Shown: positions 11,315 through 23,130 of the stretch, piece by piece
Layout of the letters: every line of letters begins with the position of its first letter
Position numbering within the stretch: the first letter of the stretch is position 1
Source: Gnetum montanum
Taxonomy: Eukaryota > Streptophyta > Gnetopsida > Gnetales > Gnetaceae
NCBI GenBank assembly: GCA_015680685.1
Contig: MNCI01007802.1
Coordinates: 731,530 to 795,529 of the forward strand
DNA: 64,000 nt
Direction: 5' to 3'
Made by a program: the position numbers and the translations under genes
The notes under the pieces: generated by a model
Seen by the model: the letters and a program-made list of their open reading frames with translations, nothing else
Told to the model about the DNA's origin: nothing
Database searches by the model: none

Positions 11315-12114
11315 TGATGGGACGTGATATCGCATGGGCCATGATATCGCGTACACAATGTATCGTACGCGATATCGCAATCCATCACCATTTCTATAAA
11401 TAAGAAGTGGCCCTCCCTTATTTTTGAATCTAGATCTAGACCCTTAGTGAAACTCTAGTAGTTTTACCTCTCCAGAGATAGAATAATTTCCATGTGCCCG
11501 TAGTTGGAGCTCCAAAGTGAACGAATCTTTATTCGAGCAAATATTGTACCTAAGCACAAGTTTGTGTACGGCAATAAAGACAAACTGTTGGATAAAACTT
11601 GCAATGCATGGAATAGGCTAAATAGGACTTTACTTATTGTTAATCATTTAAATGCTTTATTAGTTAATTAAATCTCTCTCAACCCTTCTCCCATAGTTAA
11701 GTGCATTCAGTTCGATCACTTTGAGCACATGCGTTATGCTTGGTGATCCCAGTAACGAATAGTGTTTGGTAATCAAGGTTGCATTGGTTCAGGGTGTGAA
11801 CGGTAAGTGGGAATGGATGCTGATGCTAGGTTAATTAAGGCTTAGTTATTTAGTTAAATTTAGTTAATTAGTCTCTTCACCCTTTACCTCATTAGCATAG
11901 GAGATAAAACATAAAAACTATAAAAATCACATTCCTCAAACTTACTTAACCATACAACTGTGACAAATACAAGTAAGTCTGGGAAGATAATGAACGATTA
12001 AAATTAAGTGTTCCATGAGGCATGTAGGCACTTAGTCTGCGGAGTTCAACCAGATCACGCGTGAAGATGCTCGTATTCATATGGTTGAGTGTAGGGATAC
12101 CTCGCCACTCATCA
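11315..12114 (+). repeat. 5' LTR of element B
   Basis: An 800-bp LTR with TATA box TATAAATAAG at 11395-11404. Compared with the 3' LTR it lacks about 45 bp in the palindrome cluster near 11350, consistent with slippage between repeated GTAC/GCGATATC motifs. Confidence 0.9.
11395..11404 (+). promoter_or_regulatory. LTR TATA box (element B, 5' LTR)
   Basis: TATAAATAAG sits about 80 bp into the LTR, downstream of the GATATCGC palindromes; it is the likely core promoter of element B transcripts. An identical string occurs in the 3' LTR at 16188-16197. Confidence 0.6.
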
Positions 12115-12115
12115 T

Positions 12116-12132
12116 TGGCACCGTTGAAGAGG
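12116..12132 (+). other. primer-binding site of element B
   Basis: TGGCACCGTTGAAGAGG begins two bases after the LTR. With the equivalent sites of C and E it points to an ancestral site close to TGGCGCCGTTGCCGGGGA, the type I recall for Athila/Calypso elements (complementary to tRNA-Asp). Confidence 0.65.
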
Positions 12133-12259
12133 AATAAGTTGTTTGTGCGCTAAGTAGAACATAGGAAATCATCCACATTGTTGGGAAGATTAAACAAACC
12201 CTTAGGGTTAATCAAAAGAAATTTTAAACAACAGTCAATAGCACACCGATAAGATAACG

Positions 12260-13855
12260 ATGTCTGCTTCTTCTCATAAGAGCACTTCAACACCTAGGGA
12301 TCACACAAGAGACCATCGGCAGTTTAACACACATAACCATGAACTGCCAGTCCCTCAATAGTATCAAATGGTATATACTCATCCTGATGAGTATATACCC
12401 AATTTTACTTTTATCCTCCATCAGGATGAACAACTACATTTGCATGATTTGCAAGGTAACATAGTGTTACCACCAGATCATGCAGTTCCCAACATGCTCC
12501 TTTGTGCTCTTGCACAGATAGGCATGACATAGCTATACATTGAATACATTGCAGAAGACTATGACACAAGGGATTACCATCCCACAGTAGTGCAATGTTT
12601 AAGGAACTCGCAGTAGGAAAGCCACCATACATTGTTGAAGGGCAAAGGGGTCCTGCACGTCCTAAGAAAAATTAGAGATGATGAACCAATTATAACAGAT
12701 TCTCCATCAAATGATGTTCCCCATTCTAACAATAGTGAGGAGTTGGGGTATCAGAACCTACACTCCATAATACAAAACCCTGGTTCTAATCCCCATGAAC
12801 ACCAAGTGTTCACCGAGGGAACAAAAACACATGACAAGGACGGGCACTCGGATCATCATCACAATTGGGGCCGTAGTCACCGAAGAGAAGGTATGATATA
12901 TCATCATGGAAATGGTTCCCCTTCTTCTTCCCCTACATCACACCATTCACCCTCTTCTTCCACATTAGGACGCAGTCACAAAGAGCACAACGGTAAGGAT
13001 AAGGGTAAGAAAAATGAGAGACCTTGACGAGAGAGTCGAGAGCGAGGATGAGAGCACTCTAGGGAATCAAGGCATGAAAGAAGGGAAAGTAGGGAACCAT
13101 GTAGGCATCATAGATGTCATGAGAGAGATGATCATGACGAACCCCTACTAGCAACCCGAAGTATGTTAGATATTACAGAGGTTGTGAGAATACCTACAAG
13201 GCATCAAAAAGATAGTCGGATCAAAAGACTAGACATAAATAATATAACACGGTTTGAGGGGGGATACAATGTTAATCCATAGAATCACTTACAGGCATTC
13301 CATGATGACTACACCTTGCAAAATATTGAAAATGGCTAAAGTTGTTTCCTAGGACACTCATAAAAGAAGCAGAGAGTTGGTATTGGTCCTTAGAGCTAGA
13401 AACCATTAGGAGGTGGAGTACAATGCTGGAATTGTTCAACGATAAATATCAAACATACTCCAGAGTGTACAAATTGCTTAAGTAGATCCAAGGATGGAAG
13501 CAAGATACTCATGAACCCTTGGATGCTGCCATGGGTTGATATTACGCATTGCTACATCGTTGCCTAGGCCATGGTTATGCACAATGGGATCAACTACGCC
13601 ACCTCATAGATGGGCTACGATATGAAATGAGGAGAACCCTTGGGACATATGCCCAAGGGAGATTGTTTGAACTTAGATCCCATGAAATTCATCAACTATT
13701 GGAGCAAGTAGCTAAAGAAGAAGGGGAGCTATGGAAAAGAGAAAATGTGGAAGAGTATAACCGTGATCCTTCCCTCTGAAAGAAGGGAGTAAGATTCTAC
13801 AATGAAGAGGATGAGTCACCACTTGAAGAGTTGGTGAATAGAAATATGGAACTCT
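12260..13855 (+). pseudogene. gag of element B, decayed
   Basis: The first ATG at 12260 starts MSASSHKSTSTPRDH. A capsid N-part (YIPNFTFILHQDEQLHLHDL), a His/Ser-rich linker (12840-13020) and the capsid core (SMLDITEVVRIPTRH, 13160-13440) follow. Breaks include TGA at 13025-13027, TAG at 13483-13485 and several others. Relative to element A, about 0.9 kb is deleted near 13850, so the end of gag is fused close to protease. The stops at 13025 and 13483 are shared with element A. Confidence 0.8.
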
Positions 13856-13858
13856 CTA

Positions 13859-14395
13859 TTGTTAACACATACCATTACTGACTGGATAAAGGTGGGCCAC
13901 CTTCCCAGGAAACTCTCTTACCCTAGAAGTCTCTTAATCTACCTCCAAGTCGCTGGGAACAAACCTTGTAAGGCTCTTCTTGACTCAGATTCCAGAGTTA
14001 ACTTAATCTTACGAGAAATGTATAAAGCCTGGATCCTGTCTCCACTCAAGAAGAGCAATATTCAACTAGAGCTGGCTGACCAGTCCATCACCATTCCCTT
14101 GGGATTGGTGGAGGACATCGTTACCACTGTGTGTGGTTGGTCATACCCAACTGATTTCCTGGTGATAGAAGTCAACAGTAACAAAGGGGACTTCCCAATT
14201 ATAATGGGGAGGGCATGGCTCAGCACCATGAACGTGTGCCTAGGGATCCGTGATCTTTCCTTGGAAATATCTAAGGAAAATATTTATGGAAAGATCGAGA
14301 AGAAGAAAGTTCCATGCATCACATACAGTGACTTAGAGGGTGATGGCATGGAGGAATGCTCATCATCTCCTACATGCAATTGGTGTGCCCAATAA
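13859..14395 (+). pseudogene. aspartic protease of element B, open but with mutated active site
   Basis: An open frame of 178 codons contains ALLDSDSRVNLI at the active-site position, LADQSITIPLGLVED in the middle and GDFPIIMGRAWLST near the end of the fold. The catalytic D-S-G reads D-S-D (13982-13990). The frame is clean over its whole length in spite of the dead active site, unlike gag. It ends at a TAA, where pol would follow in a full element. Confidence 0.75.
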
Positions 14396-14661
14396 ATACA
14401 GATACAATGGTGCCTGTATGTAGCAACCACACAATGAGAGAACACCTAGTGGTTGACAGTTGATCAAGAAAGTAGCCCACCAACATGCATGGAATGAACT
14501 AGTGGAACAACTCACACCCACAACAAAGGCATAGATACATTGGAGTATGAGCATCACCGACTTCCACCCTTTAACCTGAAAACATCAATTGGGAGAAGTT
14601 GGACACTTCTAAAAAATTCAAATAAGCACTCATTATTTTGGATCTCTCCCTTTCAATTCAG

Positions 14662-16074
14662 TCATGGGGGAGATGGCCACCTATGCTGATCATTTGAGGC
14701 CCTCAGTTCTTTTAAGTTTTTGTTTTACACATTTTTGTTTTACAAATTTCTTTAACTTTTCTTATTTCTATTTTACAACATTGTTTATACTTTCTCATTT
14801 CTTTATGTGTGTGATATCCATCTTGTTAAGTTTCTCACCCAATAAGTGCTGTTAAATGATGGTATGAACTATTTTCTACTGGTTGCTAATGTTTGGTTTT
14901 TACCTTTAAGTTACGTTATTGATACTAAGGTACATTTCTTTTAATATAGCAGGCAATGAGTCCACTTCATCCATACATCCACAAATTTCTATGGTCTCTC
15001 TTCGCTTGGAACTGTACAGTTCCTTTTCCCAATAATAAGAACTATAATGAATCAGTGACTGGGTATTTCTCAAACTAAGGAAGGACTCAAGAATTGAAAA
15101 GGGTGTGACTTCAAGGGAACTTGATGCATTTGTGTTGGCCATTCTCTTGGGTGCTTGGATGTTTTCTTCTTTAGTTTTCCTTCCCATTTTGACATTGCTC
15201 CATTATCAAGAAGCTAAGCTAATAAAAATAACAAAGTCTTTGCATGGTGTGGTTCTCATGCATAAACACATAAAACAAAAAAAAAAACAGTGAGAATTCA
15301 AAGCACACCCCTTAGAAGAAATAATCATTTGGGCTATAAGCATTGGTTATGGAACTAAAATAAACATGTTCCCTCTAACTAAGGCACTTCTTGCTTCCCA
15401 TTCTCTCCTTCTTTGTTTCATCAGAATGGTGGTGGCTTTTTGAGGGATGCATTCTTGTTACTTCAAGAGGATGGATTGGCCGAATGCATTAATGTGAAGT
15501 CATTGGATGTGGTTTTTTGAGGCCGAAGTTGGAATGAGATCTTCCGAGTCACATTAATCATTAACTACACAAGGAGCTGTACACCACCTTGTTCTTGAGA
15601 CTCCATTCCATTCTCTTCTTTCCATCCTTCTTTCCCCATCTATCACCTCATTGCTGGTTGTATCAGTAGTTCATATCTTGGTGGATGCATTGTTTTCTTT
15701 CTGATAAATTCTTGTGTTTAAAACTTTAACTCTTATTCCAAATGACACTCCTAGAGCCTACAAACTCTTTGAATGTGGGTTTGTCAGGGCATTAAGGGCA
15801 TGAGCTTGCTTTGGGGAGGACCCACTAGCATTTCAATTTGGTACACCAGTTAAATTATTTCCCTTAACATTTTCGCAAATCACTCTATTTTGTTCATTTC
15901 CATCTTGACATCCATTTCATTGATGTTTGAACACCTGTTTTTTCATGTTCTATAATGATGATCCGTTCACATGTTGTCCCATTCACCATTAGTTCCATTC
16001 AAGTTAATAATCCCATACATTCCCAATATTTTGTAAGGAACTTGAGGATGAGTTTTTATTTAGTCATGGAGGTA
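14662..16074 (+). other. non-coding 3' region of element B
   Basis: It starts with TCATGGGGGAGATGGCC and ends with TCATGGAGGTA directly before the 3' LTR. It aligns with 2725-4680 of element A with a deletion, and carries CTTTGGGGAGGACCCACT at 15809-15826. No ORF is conserved between the two copies. Confidence 0.7.
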
Positions 16075-16919
16075 TGATGGGATGCGATATCGCATGGGCC
16101 ATGATATCGCGTACGCGATATCACATCCTCACTGCGATATCGTGTACATGATGTATCGTACGCGATATCACAATCTGTCGTCATTTCTATAAATAAGAAG
16201 CGACTCTCCCTTGTTTCTGAATCTAGATCTAGACCCTTACCGAAACTCTGGTAGTTTTACCTCTCCAGAGATAGAATAATTTCCATGTGCACGTAGTAGG
16301 AGCTCCAAAGTGAACAAATCTTTATTCGAGCAAATATTGTACGTGAGCACAAGTTCGTATACGGAAATAAAGATGAACTGTTGGATAAACCTTGCAGTGC
16401 ATGGAAATAAGCTAAATAGGACTTTACTTATTGTTATTTATTGTTCATCATTTAAATGCTTTATTAGTTAATTAAATCTCTCTCAACCCTTCTCCCATAG
16501 TTAAGTGCATTGAGTACAACCACTTCGAGCACGTGCGTTACGCTTGGTGATCCCAGTAACAAATAGCATTTGGTAATCAAGGTTGCATTGGTTCAGAGTG
16601 TGAACGGTAAGTGGGAACGGATGCTGGTGCTAGGTTAATTAAGGCTTAGTTGGTTAGTTAAAGTTAGTTAATTAGTCTCTTCACCCTTTACCTCATTAGC
16701 ATAGGAGATAAAACATAAAAACTATAAAAATCACATTCCTCAAACTTACTTAACCATACAACCGTGACAAATACAAGTAAGTCTAGGAAGACAACGAATG
16801 ATTAACCTTAAGTGTTCCATGAGGCGTGTAGGCACTTAGTCTATGGAGTTTGACCGGATCACGTGTGAAAAACGCTCATATTCGTATGGTTGAGTGTAGG
16901 GGTACCTCACCACTCATCA
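16075..16919 (+). repeat. 3' LTR of element B
   Basis: 845 bp, starting TGATGGGATG and ending ACTCATCA, followed by the TSD ATGAT. TATA box at 16188-16197. It retains the full palindrome cluster (16085-16170) that is shortened in the 5' LTR. Confidence 0.9.
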
Positions 16920-16924
16920 ATGAT

Positions 16925-17326
16925 CTTATTATTTTATTCATTGTTTAATTATATTTCAATTAGATTAATAAAATATCTAAGGAAATGCAAGTTGGGAATA
17001 AAGAATTTGCCCTACCTTCACTTGGATAACCAAATATGAGTTGCACATTATGTGACCTTGGTTAGAACTATTGATTAGTAGTTGGTAGATCTTTAATTCA
17101 CTTCTTATCATTATCTCGAAAAACAAAGTAAGTATCAAAAAAGTAATATTTAATTTTCCATATAATCTTTTTCACATATATCTTATTTGCAAAATAAGCA
17201 AGAAACAACTTCAAGTCCAAAGATCAAATTATTGGAGCACAAAATCATGAAAGAAAGCATTGGAGCTGGAAAAAGATAGAGAACGTGGACTCGTTCAAGG
17301 AAAAACGAAACCTAAGAGGGGTAGAT
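16925..17326 (+). other. 3' internal region and polypurine tract of element G
   Basis: AT-rich sequence with no ORF. It ends with CCTAAGAGGGGTAGAT (17311-17326) directly before the right LTR, a typical polypurine tract. Confidence 0.6.
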
Positions 17327-17930
17327 TGTCACATCTCCATTCCCAAATGATGTTCTAACTAATGAAGATGATGTCTCTTCATAACAAGTGTTATTGTTAT
17401 CTTAATAAAACTCGAAAGGGTAGTTGTAATTAAGACTCAAAAGGGCAAGTTGTAATAATAGACATGTCTCTTAAGGTAATTGTTGGGGGTTTGACCTAAT
17501 GCATTTATACCTGAGGTTAGAGGTCATGCTAGCATGTAAATGGTGGAGCTAGCACAGGCAAGTCATGGGGTGGCGAAGCCAATATAGGCAAGTCACAAGA
17601 AGTTGGGTGAAGCAGGACAAGAAGTAAACTAGCCATCCTTTTTGACCAGGTTATAGGCCTAACTATGGTGGTAGTGCTAGCTTGCCTCTAAGGAATAGAT
17701 GCTAAAGGAAGAAAATGCCAAGGAACACTCTCAGAACATGATCTAGATACACTTTTCCATATCAATAAAACATTCTTTTCTTTCTCTTTTTGCATTTTTC
17801 CTAGTATTGCCCTTTTACATAATGTCGAATATTGCATATATTTCACATTTGGTATATTTTCTTCATAAACATAATGTCTAATATATTGTATATTTGATGT
17901 TTGCCATGACATCCGGGATGGGATGTCACA
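17327..17930 (+). repeat. 3' LTR of element G
   Basis: 604 bp, TGTCACATCTCC to GGGATGTCACA, aligned end to end with 7007-7607 with scattered substitutions. It is followed immediately by CATAG (17931-17935), the right copy of the TSD. Confidence 0.88.
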
Positions 17931-17935
17931 CATAG

Positions 17936-19343
17936 TGTATACAGTATAAAAGCCTAGTAAAGCCTAGTAAAATCATAATTTTAGTTTCTTGTGTGTTTGC
18001 AAAGAATATGCTTACAAGGGTAGCAATTTCATACATTTCACTGTAAAAATACAGTTAACTCCAATACACTTGGCTCACCTCGACAGCTTATTGCGATACC
18101 GAGAATGCTTTTCTTGATTTGTCTTAGAAAATTACCCTACAAAATCTAAGACGCATTAGACCGTAAAAACAAAACATCGCACTTAAAACAAACATAACAC
18201 TGTTGATTCCGCTTGACAGCTTTTTGCTATACCGAAAACAGCTTTCTTGTTTTGTCTTCCAATGCTACTTGACACGACTCAGCCAAATTATAAAATTCTC
18301 CATAGCGCACAGAAATACCACTGCTAGGCGTTTCGATCTATTAACACATCATTAATCTTCCGGAAGAACGTGCCCTTCGTCAATGGCTTTCATTTTAATT
18401 TAATTTAACTTAACATGATTGAAAGTAGTGATTCACGATCAATTACATTGGGTTCATCGACAACAATCATTTCGAAAGAGTGGCCCCCGTACAGAACGTG
18501 GCTCACGCCGTTGCCCAGATCAGCATTACCTTAGAAGTTCAACACAAATTTTTAACGCCATCCGTCAGTTTTTTCCAACAACACGCAATAAAATTTTAAA
18601 AAATAAAATTGCTTTACCGGATCCCTCCAGAGTTTCCAACACAACCGACAAAGTTGTAATTTTATAAGTATGCGTGAAAAAATGGTAATGCTTGAGGTTT
18701 CACGCCAAGAAATATTCCTATTATCAGGTACGGTTCAGTTTCAAATATGTTCTGGACTTCTGATCGGCATAATTTGCTGCTGTTGAAAACCTTTTTTCCC
18801 AGTCGGTCGCATGCTGGTCTAAAAAGCGACGTAGCTCACGATGCGTCTAAATTTTTCGGGTCGGATCGGGTGACATCTTTTGAACTAAACTTGCGTTTTC
18901 TATGGAAAGTGGAAACGTGGTTGTTAGGTAGCAATCATCTGCCCCAGCACTCCGGGGTTGAGGCGGGAGAGAGGAAAATCCAAATGAAGTCGACAAATCA
19001 AACAAAATGTATAGAAAAGAAAAGGTCGAAAATCATGCCTACAATTTCCTACAACACAGAAAACTCAGACAATCGAGATTCGGGACTACCAACATGGAAA
19101 GCGTGGGGGACTCACGAAACCCGCGCGGACGGACGGACGGACGTAAATGAAATAATGAATGAACCCTGTTATAGTTACGCTACCTACCACCAGTTACCAC
19201 CAGTCAAACAGCACTCACATATATATATAATTATATATATATACCTAAAGAAACTGTCATAAAAACTCTGCAATAGATATCTCTGTGCGAGAAACATTCA
19301 GAGAAGCTTTCGAGGGTATTCTGTGTTGTATTATCAGGGCACC
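17936..19343. other. upstream flank of the UGT gene
   Basis: No gene is supported here. A block GACAGCTTATTGCGATACCG near 18083 returns in altered form about 130 bp later (near 18214), a local duplication. A short (TA)n tract lies at 19220-19243, about 100 bp before the UGT start. Base composition is more GC-rich from about 18400, as expected near a gene. An open stretch of 171 codons at 18747-19262 shows no protein-like features. Confidence 0.5.
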
Positions 19344-21425
19344 ATGGCGGAGGAGGAGGAGGAGGAGAGAACCCATGTCGGAATGTTCAGCATGGCGATC
19401 ATGGGCCATCTCATCCCCTTTGGGGAGCTCGCCAGGCGCCTGTGCATGGATTTCAACTGCAGAGTCACATTCATAGTGTCCAACCTCAGCTTTACTCCGG
19501 ACGCCTCTCAGTACCTGGAGCGCCTCTGCAGCATATGCCCTCACATCGATCTGCATACGCTGGAGATTCCGCTCCCGCGGGATCCCGGCAAAGACTTTTT
19601 CAATGCCTTCGATGCCATGGCGCAGGAATCCCTGCCTCGTGTCAAACAAATCATAAGCAGCAGCAATTCCGTGCGCGTATTCATAACCACGATTTTCTGC
19701 TCGGGCTATATAACAGAAATTAGCAGCAGCGCAGGCATCCCCAGCTATGTGTTCTTCACCACCAGCGGATCGTTTCTGGTATTCATGCACTGGTTGCCCG
19801 ATGTGCTGTCGCAGATCTCGGTTCCATTGGCAGAGATTCAGTTCGGGATTCAGATTCCAGGCCTGCCTACCATTCCTGCCAAGGAGCTGCCCAGCGTTTT
19901 GAAGAACCCAGCCGGCGCAGCCTTCCGCATGTTCCGCTACTGTGCGCTTTGTATTCCGCATGCTGCCGGCGTCCTCGTCAACAGCTTCGATGCCTTGGAG
20001 GATCCCGCTGCTCTGCTTGTGAGTTCCTATCCATTTCATCCCTAATTTAAAATTTAAAAATTATAAAGTATTACGCGATATTCTTTTACGTAATGACAAT
20101 CTCTGGAATGCAGTTTGCTAAATAAAGTGAAAGTATTGCTGGTAATATTTTAAGCAAATCAACTAAAATGATTTTCTTTTAGTCAACTTGGTTTGTTTCA
20201 GACCCCGAGAGTCATGACAATTTGTAAGGACGGAAATCAGAAAAGAATTCTAGTGCTCTTGTGACTGATCGATAATGAACTTTAGTGTCAACTTGCTTTC
20301 CTTGCTTGGTAAAGGATTCCGACTTCCGATACTGTCATGAACATATCATAATTAAAAAAAGAAACTTAATGTAAACCTGCTTTATGGGTAGTCGGGAGTA
20401 ATAGTTGCGCCTTTGGCCGATTGGATTTTGTGCCGCAGATCGTCATAGGAGACGAACGAGATTAAGAAAAGGATTTTAATGCCTACTTTATTTTGATGTC
20501 AATCTTTTGCCAGCTAGCTTTTGAGAGGAAGGTGATTAAAAAAAGGGATTTTAATGCCTGCTTTATTTTATTGTCAATCTTTTGCCGGCTGGCTTTTTGT
20601 GCAGTAGACATCGTCAGAGGGGATGAACGAGGGGGAAAAATACAAAAAAAAAAAAAACAAAAGATTTTAATCCCTACTTTACTTGGCTTACATGCAAAAG
20701 AAAAGACAAAAAATGAAACGAAAATTAGTGCTTATTGTTTGGTGACGCAGGGGAAAAAAGTGGTATCGCCGATCCACAACATAGGTCCTGTTGTGCGAGC
20801 GGAGGAGGCAGAGAACAGGCAAGTGTATTGCCTCAAATGGCTGGACCGGCAGCCTGCAGCCTCAGTCGTGTTCCTGTGCTTGGGCAGCTGGGCCGCCGTA
20901 TCTGCAGCACAGTCCACAGAAATGGAGAAGGCTCTGCAGAGCTGCGGCCACAGATTTCTGTGGATGTTCCGCAAACCAGCGGGGCAGAGCAATCCTGAAA
21001 CAGAGCAAAGCCAAGGGCGAGAACTTGGCCCAGGTTTGGTGGTGGAAACGTGGGTGCCACAGATGGCAGTTCTGCGGCACCCTGCCACAGCAGGATTTGT
21101 GAGCCACTGCGGCTGGAATTCTACTCTGGAGAGTATCAGCTGCGGCGTGCCCATTATTCCGTGGCCGCTCGTGGGAGATCAGAGCATGAATGCTGTTATG
21201 ATACTAAAGCAATATCGTGTTGGGGTACCGTTGCAGAGAGAGGGTGATGGGTTTGTGAAAGCAGAATCTCTGAAGAATGCCATTGTGGAGCTCATGGAGG
21301 GAAAACAAGGGCGTAATGCCAGGAATCGTGCCCTGCAATTCAAGGATGAGGCCACCCAGGCTTTGGAAACTGGGGGAAGTTCCAGCAAAGCTATGGCGGA
21401 TTTGGTGTCAAGCTGGAGAAATTGA
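19344..21425 (+). CDS. UDP-glycosyltransferase (family 1 plant UGT), two exons
   Basis: Exon 1 is 19344-20018 (225 codons) and exon 2 is 20751-21425, giving 449 residues, slightly short for plant UGTs (about 450-500). ATG 19344 is chosen for its ACCATGG context; an in-frame ATG at 19323 lies in a poor context. The donor is CTT|GTGAGT and the acceptor GACGCAG|GGG, a phase 0 intron of 732 bp. The N-terminal half has THVGMF with the position of the catalytic His (His11) and GHLIPFGELARRL. The C-terminal half has a full 44-residue PSPG sugar-donor box starting WVPQMAVLRHP, with HCGWNS, and ending in Gln (GDQ), which usually favours UDP-glucose. The partner Asp of the His seems replaced (ITTIFCSGY where relatives have VxDxF). 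The acceptor is unknown; the MNAVM after the box recalls UGT72/88-type enzymes. Probably cytosolic, as no signal peptide is seen. Confidence 0.9.
20019..20750 (+). other. intron of the UGT gene with internal tandem duplication
   Basis: GT-AG intron. It contains two to three imperfect copies of a segment of about 100 bp (about 20400-20690), recognisable by GATTTTAATGCCT followed by TTTATTTT and GTCAATCTTTTGCC. The intron sits in the middle of the gene, between the N- and C-terminal Rossmann halves. Confidence 0.75.
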
Positions 21426-22479
21426 CAAAAGAAAAAACACAGGGTTTCAGTTTCAGGTTCGTGTAATGTTCCGGTTAATCCAGAATGCCGGATATATTTA
21501 TGGTTAGCTAGATGTTCATGTGAAATAACAAATAAGATGTTTGCTTCCTTTGATGACGCCTGAAGAAGGGTTGGAATGAGTTTGATCTGCGGATTACTAT
21601 TTTCTTGTTGTGGCTGTTCCAGTGGAATCACTGGAATGTATTCTTTTTGTCGTTTTATAATATCATTTCCTATTTTATGTAATTATGTATTTTATGATAT
21701 AGATTAAACACGTTAGTTGCGTGGTTACAGGCATATCGAATCGCCTTTATCCTTTTAAAAATACTCTTCTATCTAGAAAGCATGTGAAGAGCGCCTCTCT
21801 GGAATAGAACGTTTCTGGCACCTTTATCTGAACTGGCCCAAAGGCCTCTGCACACTTTTAAAATTATAAAAATAAAAACTTCACATGCACGCACGATGCA
21901 TGTTCAGTACATTGCATCCCACAACGCACCGGGAAATATTGCACACCTGGAAATTATGCTCTTCGAAATGGTTTGGTGCAAAGAAACTTCTATGGCAGGT
22001 ATTGGCAATTGGCTCTCAGTTTTATCCGTATCTCTAAAATTTGCCATTAGACATAAATCGGAAAGCAACATTGAAGTGGATTCAAAATCGGATAAGTGGA
22101 TTCAAAATCCGATAGGATATTTAATTGATGAATAGTGCTATATTTTTATTAATTTTTTCAGTTCAATATATTATTTATTGTTAATTCTGACGTCAGCCAA
22201 ACACTAAAATTTCTGCGTTTGATTTTCCACTAAATGAACTCTTAGATTAAAAAAATTTGAAAAATACAGCTACTAACATGAATAGATATAATTACCTTCT
22301 TTATCTAATATTAAACAATTTAATTCAATTTTTGCACCAATTTGTTCTGAATTCTGTTATCTGATTCATGAAAAAGATTACCATTTGTCAATCTTGAAAA
22401 AGATTGCCAATTTGCTAATCCAATACGATTTTTCTATATCTGTTTCTAACAGGTTATTCAAGGGCCAAAGCCCAAAGGA
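21426..22479. other. 3' flank of the UGT gene
   Basis: Probable 3' untranslated region followed by intergenic DNA. AATAAA-like strings occur but none is clearly the polyadenylation signal. No other gene is seen. Confidence 0.45.
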
Positions 22480-23130
22480 GAATGGATATAAATTACATTG
22501 AGAGTTTTGACTTCTTAGNGAAAACAACTTTATACTATCATGTTCAACTAACTATTCTTTATGGTTGTGTTGTATGGGGTCATTCTCTATGAAATAAATA
22601 TTGGAAATATATATAAGAAATTTATAAATATTTTTTGCTTTATACATTTAAAGTGAAACGAGATCTACAATATGATATTATACTTCTTGAAGTAGAGATG
22701 ATGCCCTTAGAAATTGAAGCTATTCATTAGTTTATAGCCTATACTCATAATTGTTTTACATCTTCTTTGGATATAGTTATGAAAAAGTGACGATGGAAAC
22801 CCATGATAAAGGATAAATTCATAAGGGATTTCTATGGTTGTTCAAAGGATCTAAGGCTTTGCAAAGAACTTGCAAGTACCATTTTTAAAAAAGGTTTTTG
22901 TTTCTTCAACAATGGTTGGAAGAGTAGGCTTCATTGCTTGACTTCATTGAAGATACAAGATTATTTACTAAGTTTGAATTGTAGGAAATTATTACTCAAA
23001 TATAAGCCTTAATTGAAAAGCAAAATGCTCTTGAAGATAGATAAGAACCATTTATTCCTAATTAGAAAATGATCTCTAAATGGATGCAATAATAGAAAGA
23101 AACATTAGAGAAGTCAAAGATAATAATGAA
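22480..23130 (+). pseudogene. LINE-like reverse transcriptase C-terminal fragment
   Basis: The translation gives LTILYGCVVWGHSL (about 22530-22570), matching the LYGCEVWG block near the end of plant LINE reverse transcriptases, followed by KVKRDLQYDIILLEVE and MPLEIEA blocks (22650-22720). It has stops and one undetermined base (22519). It is homologous to the fragment at 6340-6990. Confidence 0.55.

Larger units (their letters stand above)
11315..16919 (+). mobile_element. Element B: complete but non-autonomous Ty3/gypsy element
   Basis: LTRs at 11315-12114 and 16075-16919 share TGATGGGA starts and ACTCATCA ends and are flanked by a perfect TSD ATGAT (11310-11314, 16920-16924). The internal region holds a primer-binding site, decayed gag, decayed protease and a non-coding 3' region, but no reverse transcriptase, RNase H or integrase. 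Total length is 5.6 kb. It is nested in element G, so it is younger than G. Confidence 0.92.
7007..17930 (+). mobile_element. Element G: gene-carrying LTR retrotransposon, interrupted by element B
   Basis: Two LTRs of about 600 bp (7007-7607 and 17327-17930) lie in direct orientation. They begin TGTCACATC and end GATGTCACA, and they are flanked by a perfect 5-bp TSD CATAG (7002-7006, 17931-17935). A primer-binding site like that for initiator tRNA-Met follows the left LTR and a purine tract precedes the right one. Without element B and its TSD the internal region is about 4.1 kb. I find no gag, protease, reverse transcriptase or integrase. It holds a 5S-like fragment, a tandem repeat next to an assembly gap, and a CCR4-type deadenylase pseudogene in the same orientation. 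Confidence 0.85.

Noticed and set aside
11315-16919. Element B as part of the original cargo of element G
   Set aside because: B has its own LTR pair and ATGAT duplication, so it is a later independent insertion.
18747-19262. 171-codon ORF upstream of the UGT gene
   Set aside because: No domain, composition biased at the end by a (TA)n tract, and no splice or start context; probably chance.
19257-20039. 260-codon minus-strand ORF
   Set aside because: It is antisense to UGT exon 1, whose sense translation is a clear glycosyltransferase; GC-rich coding DNA often gives open antisense frames.
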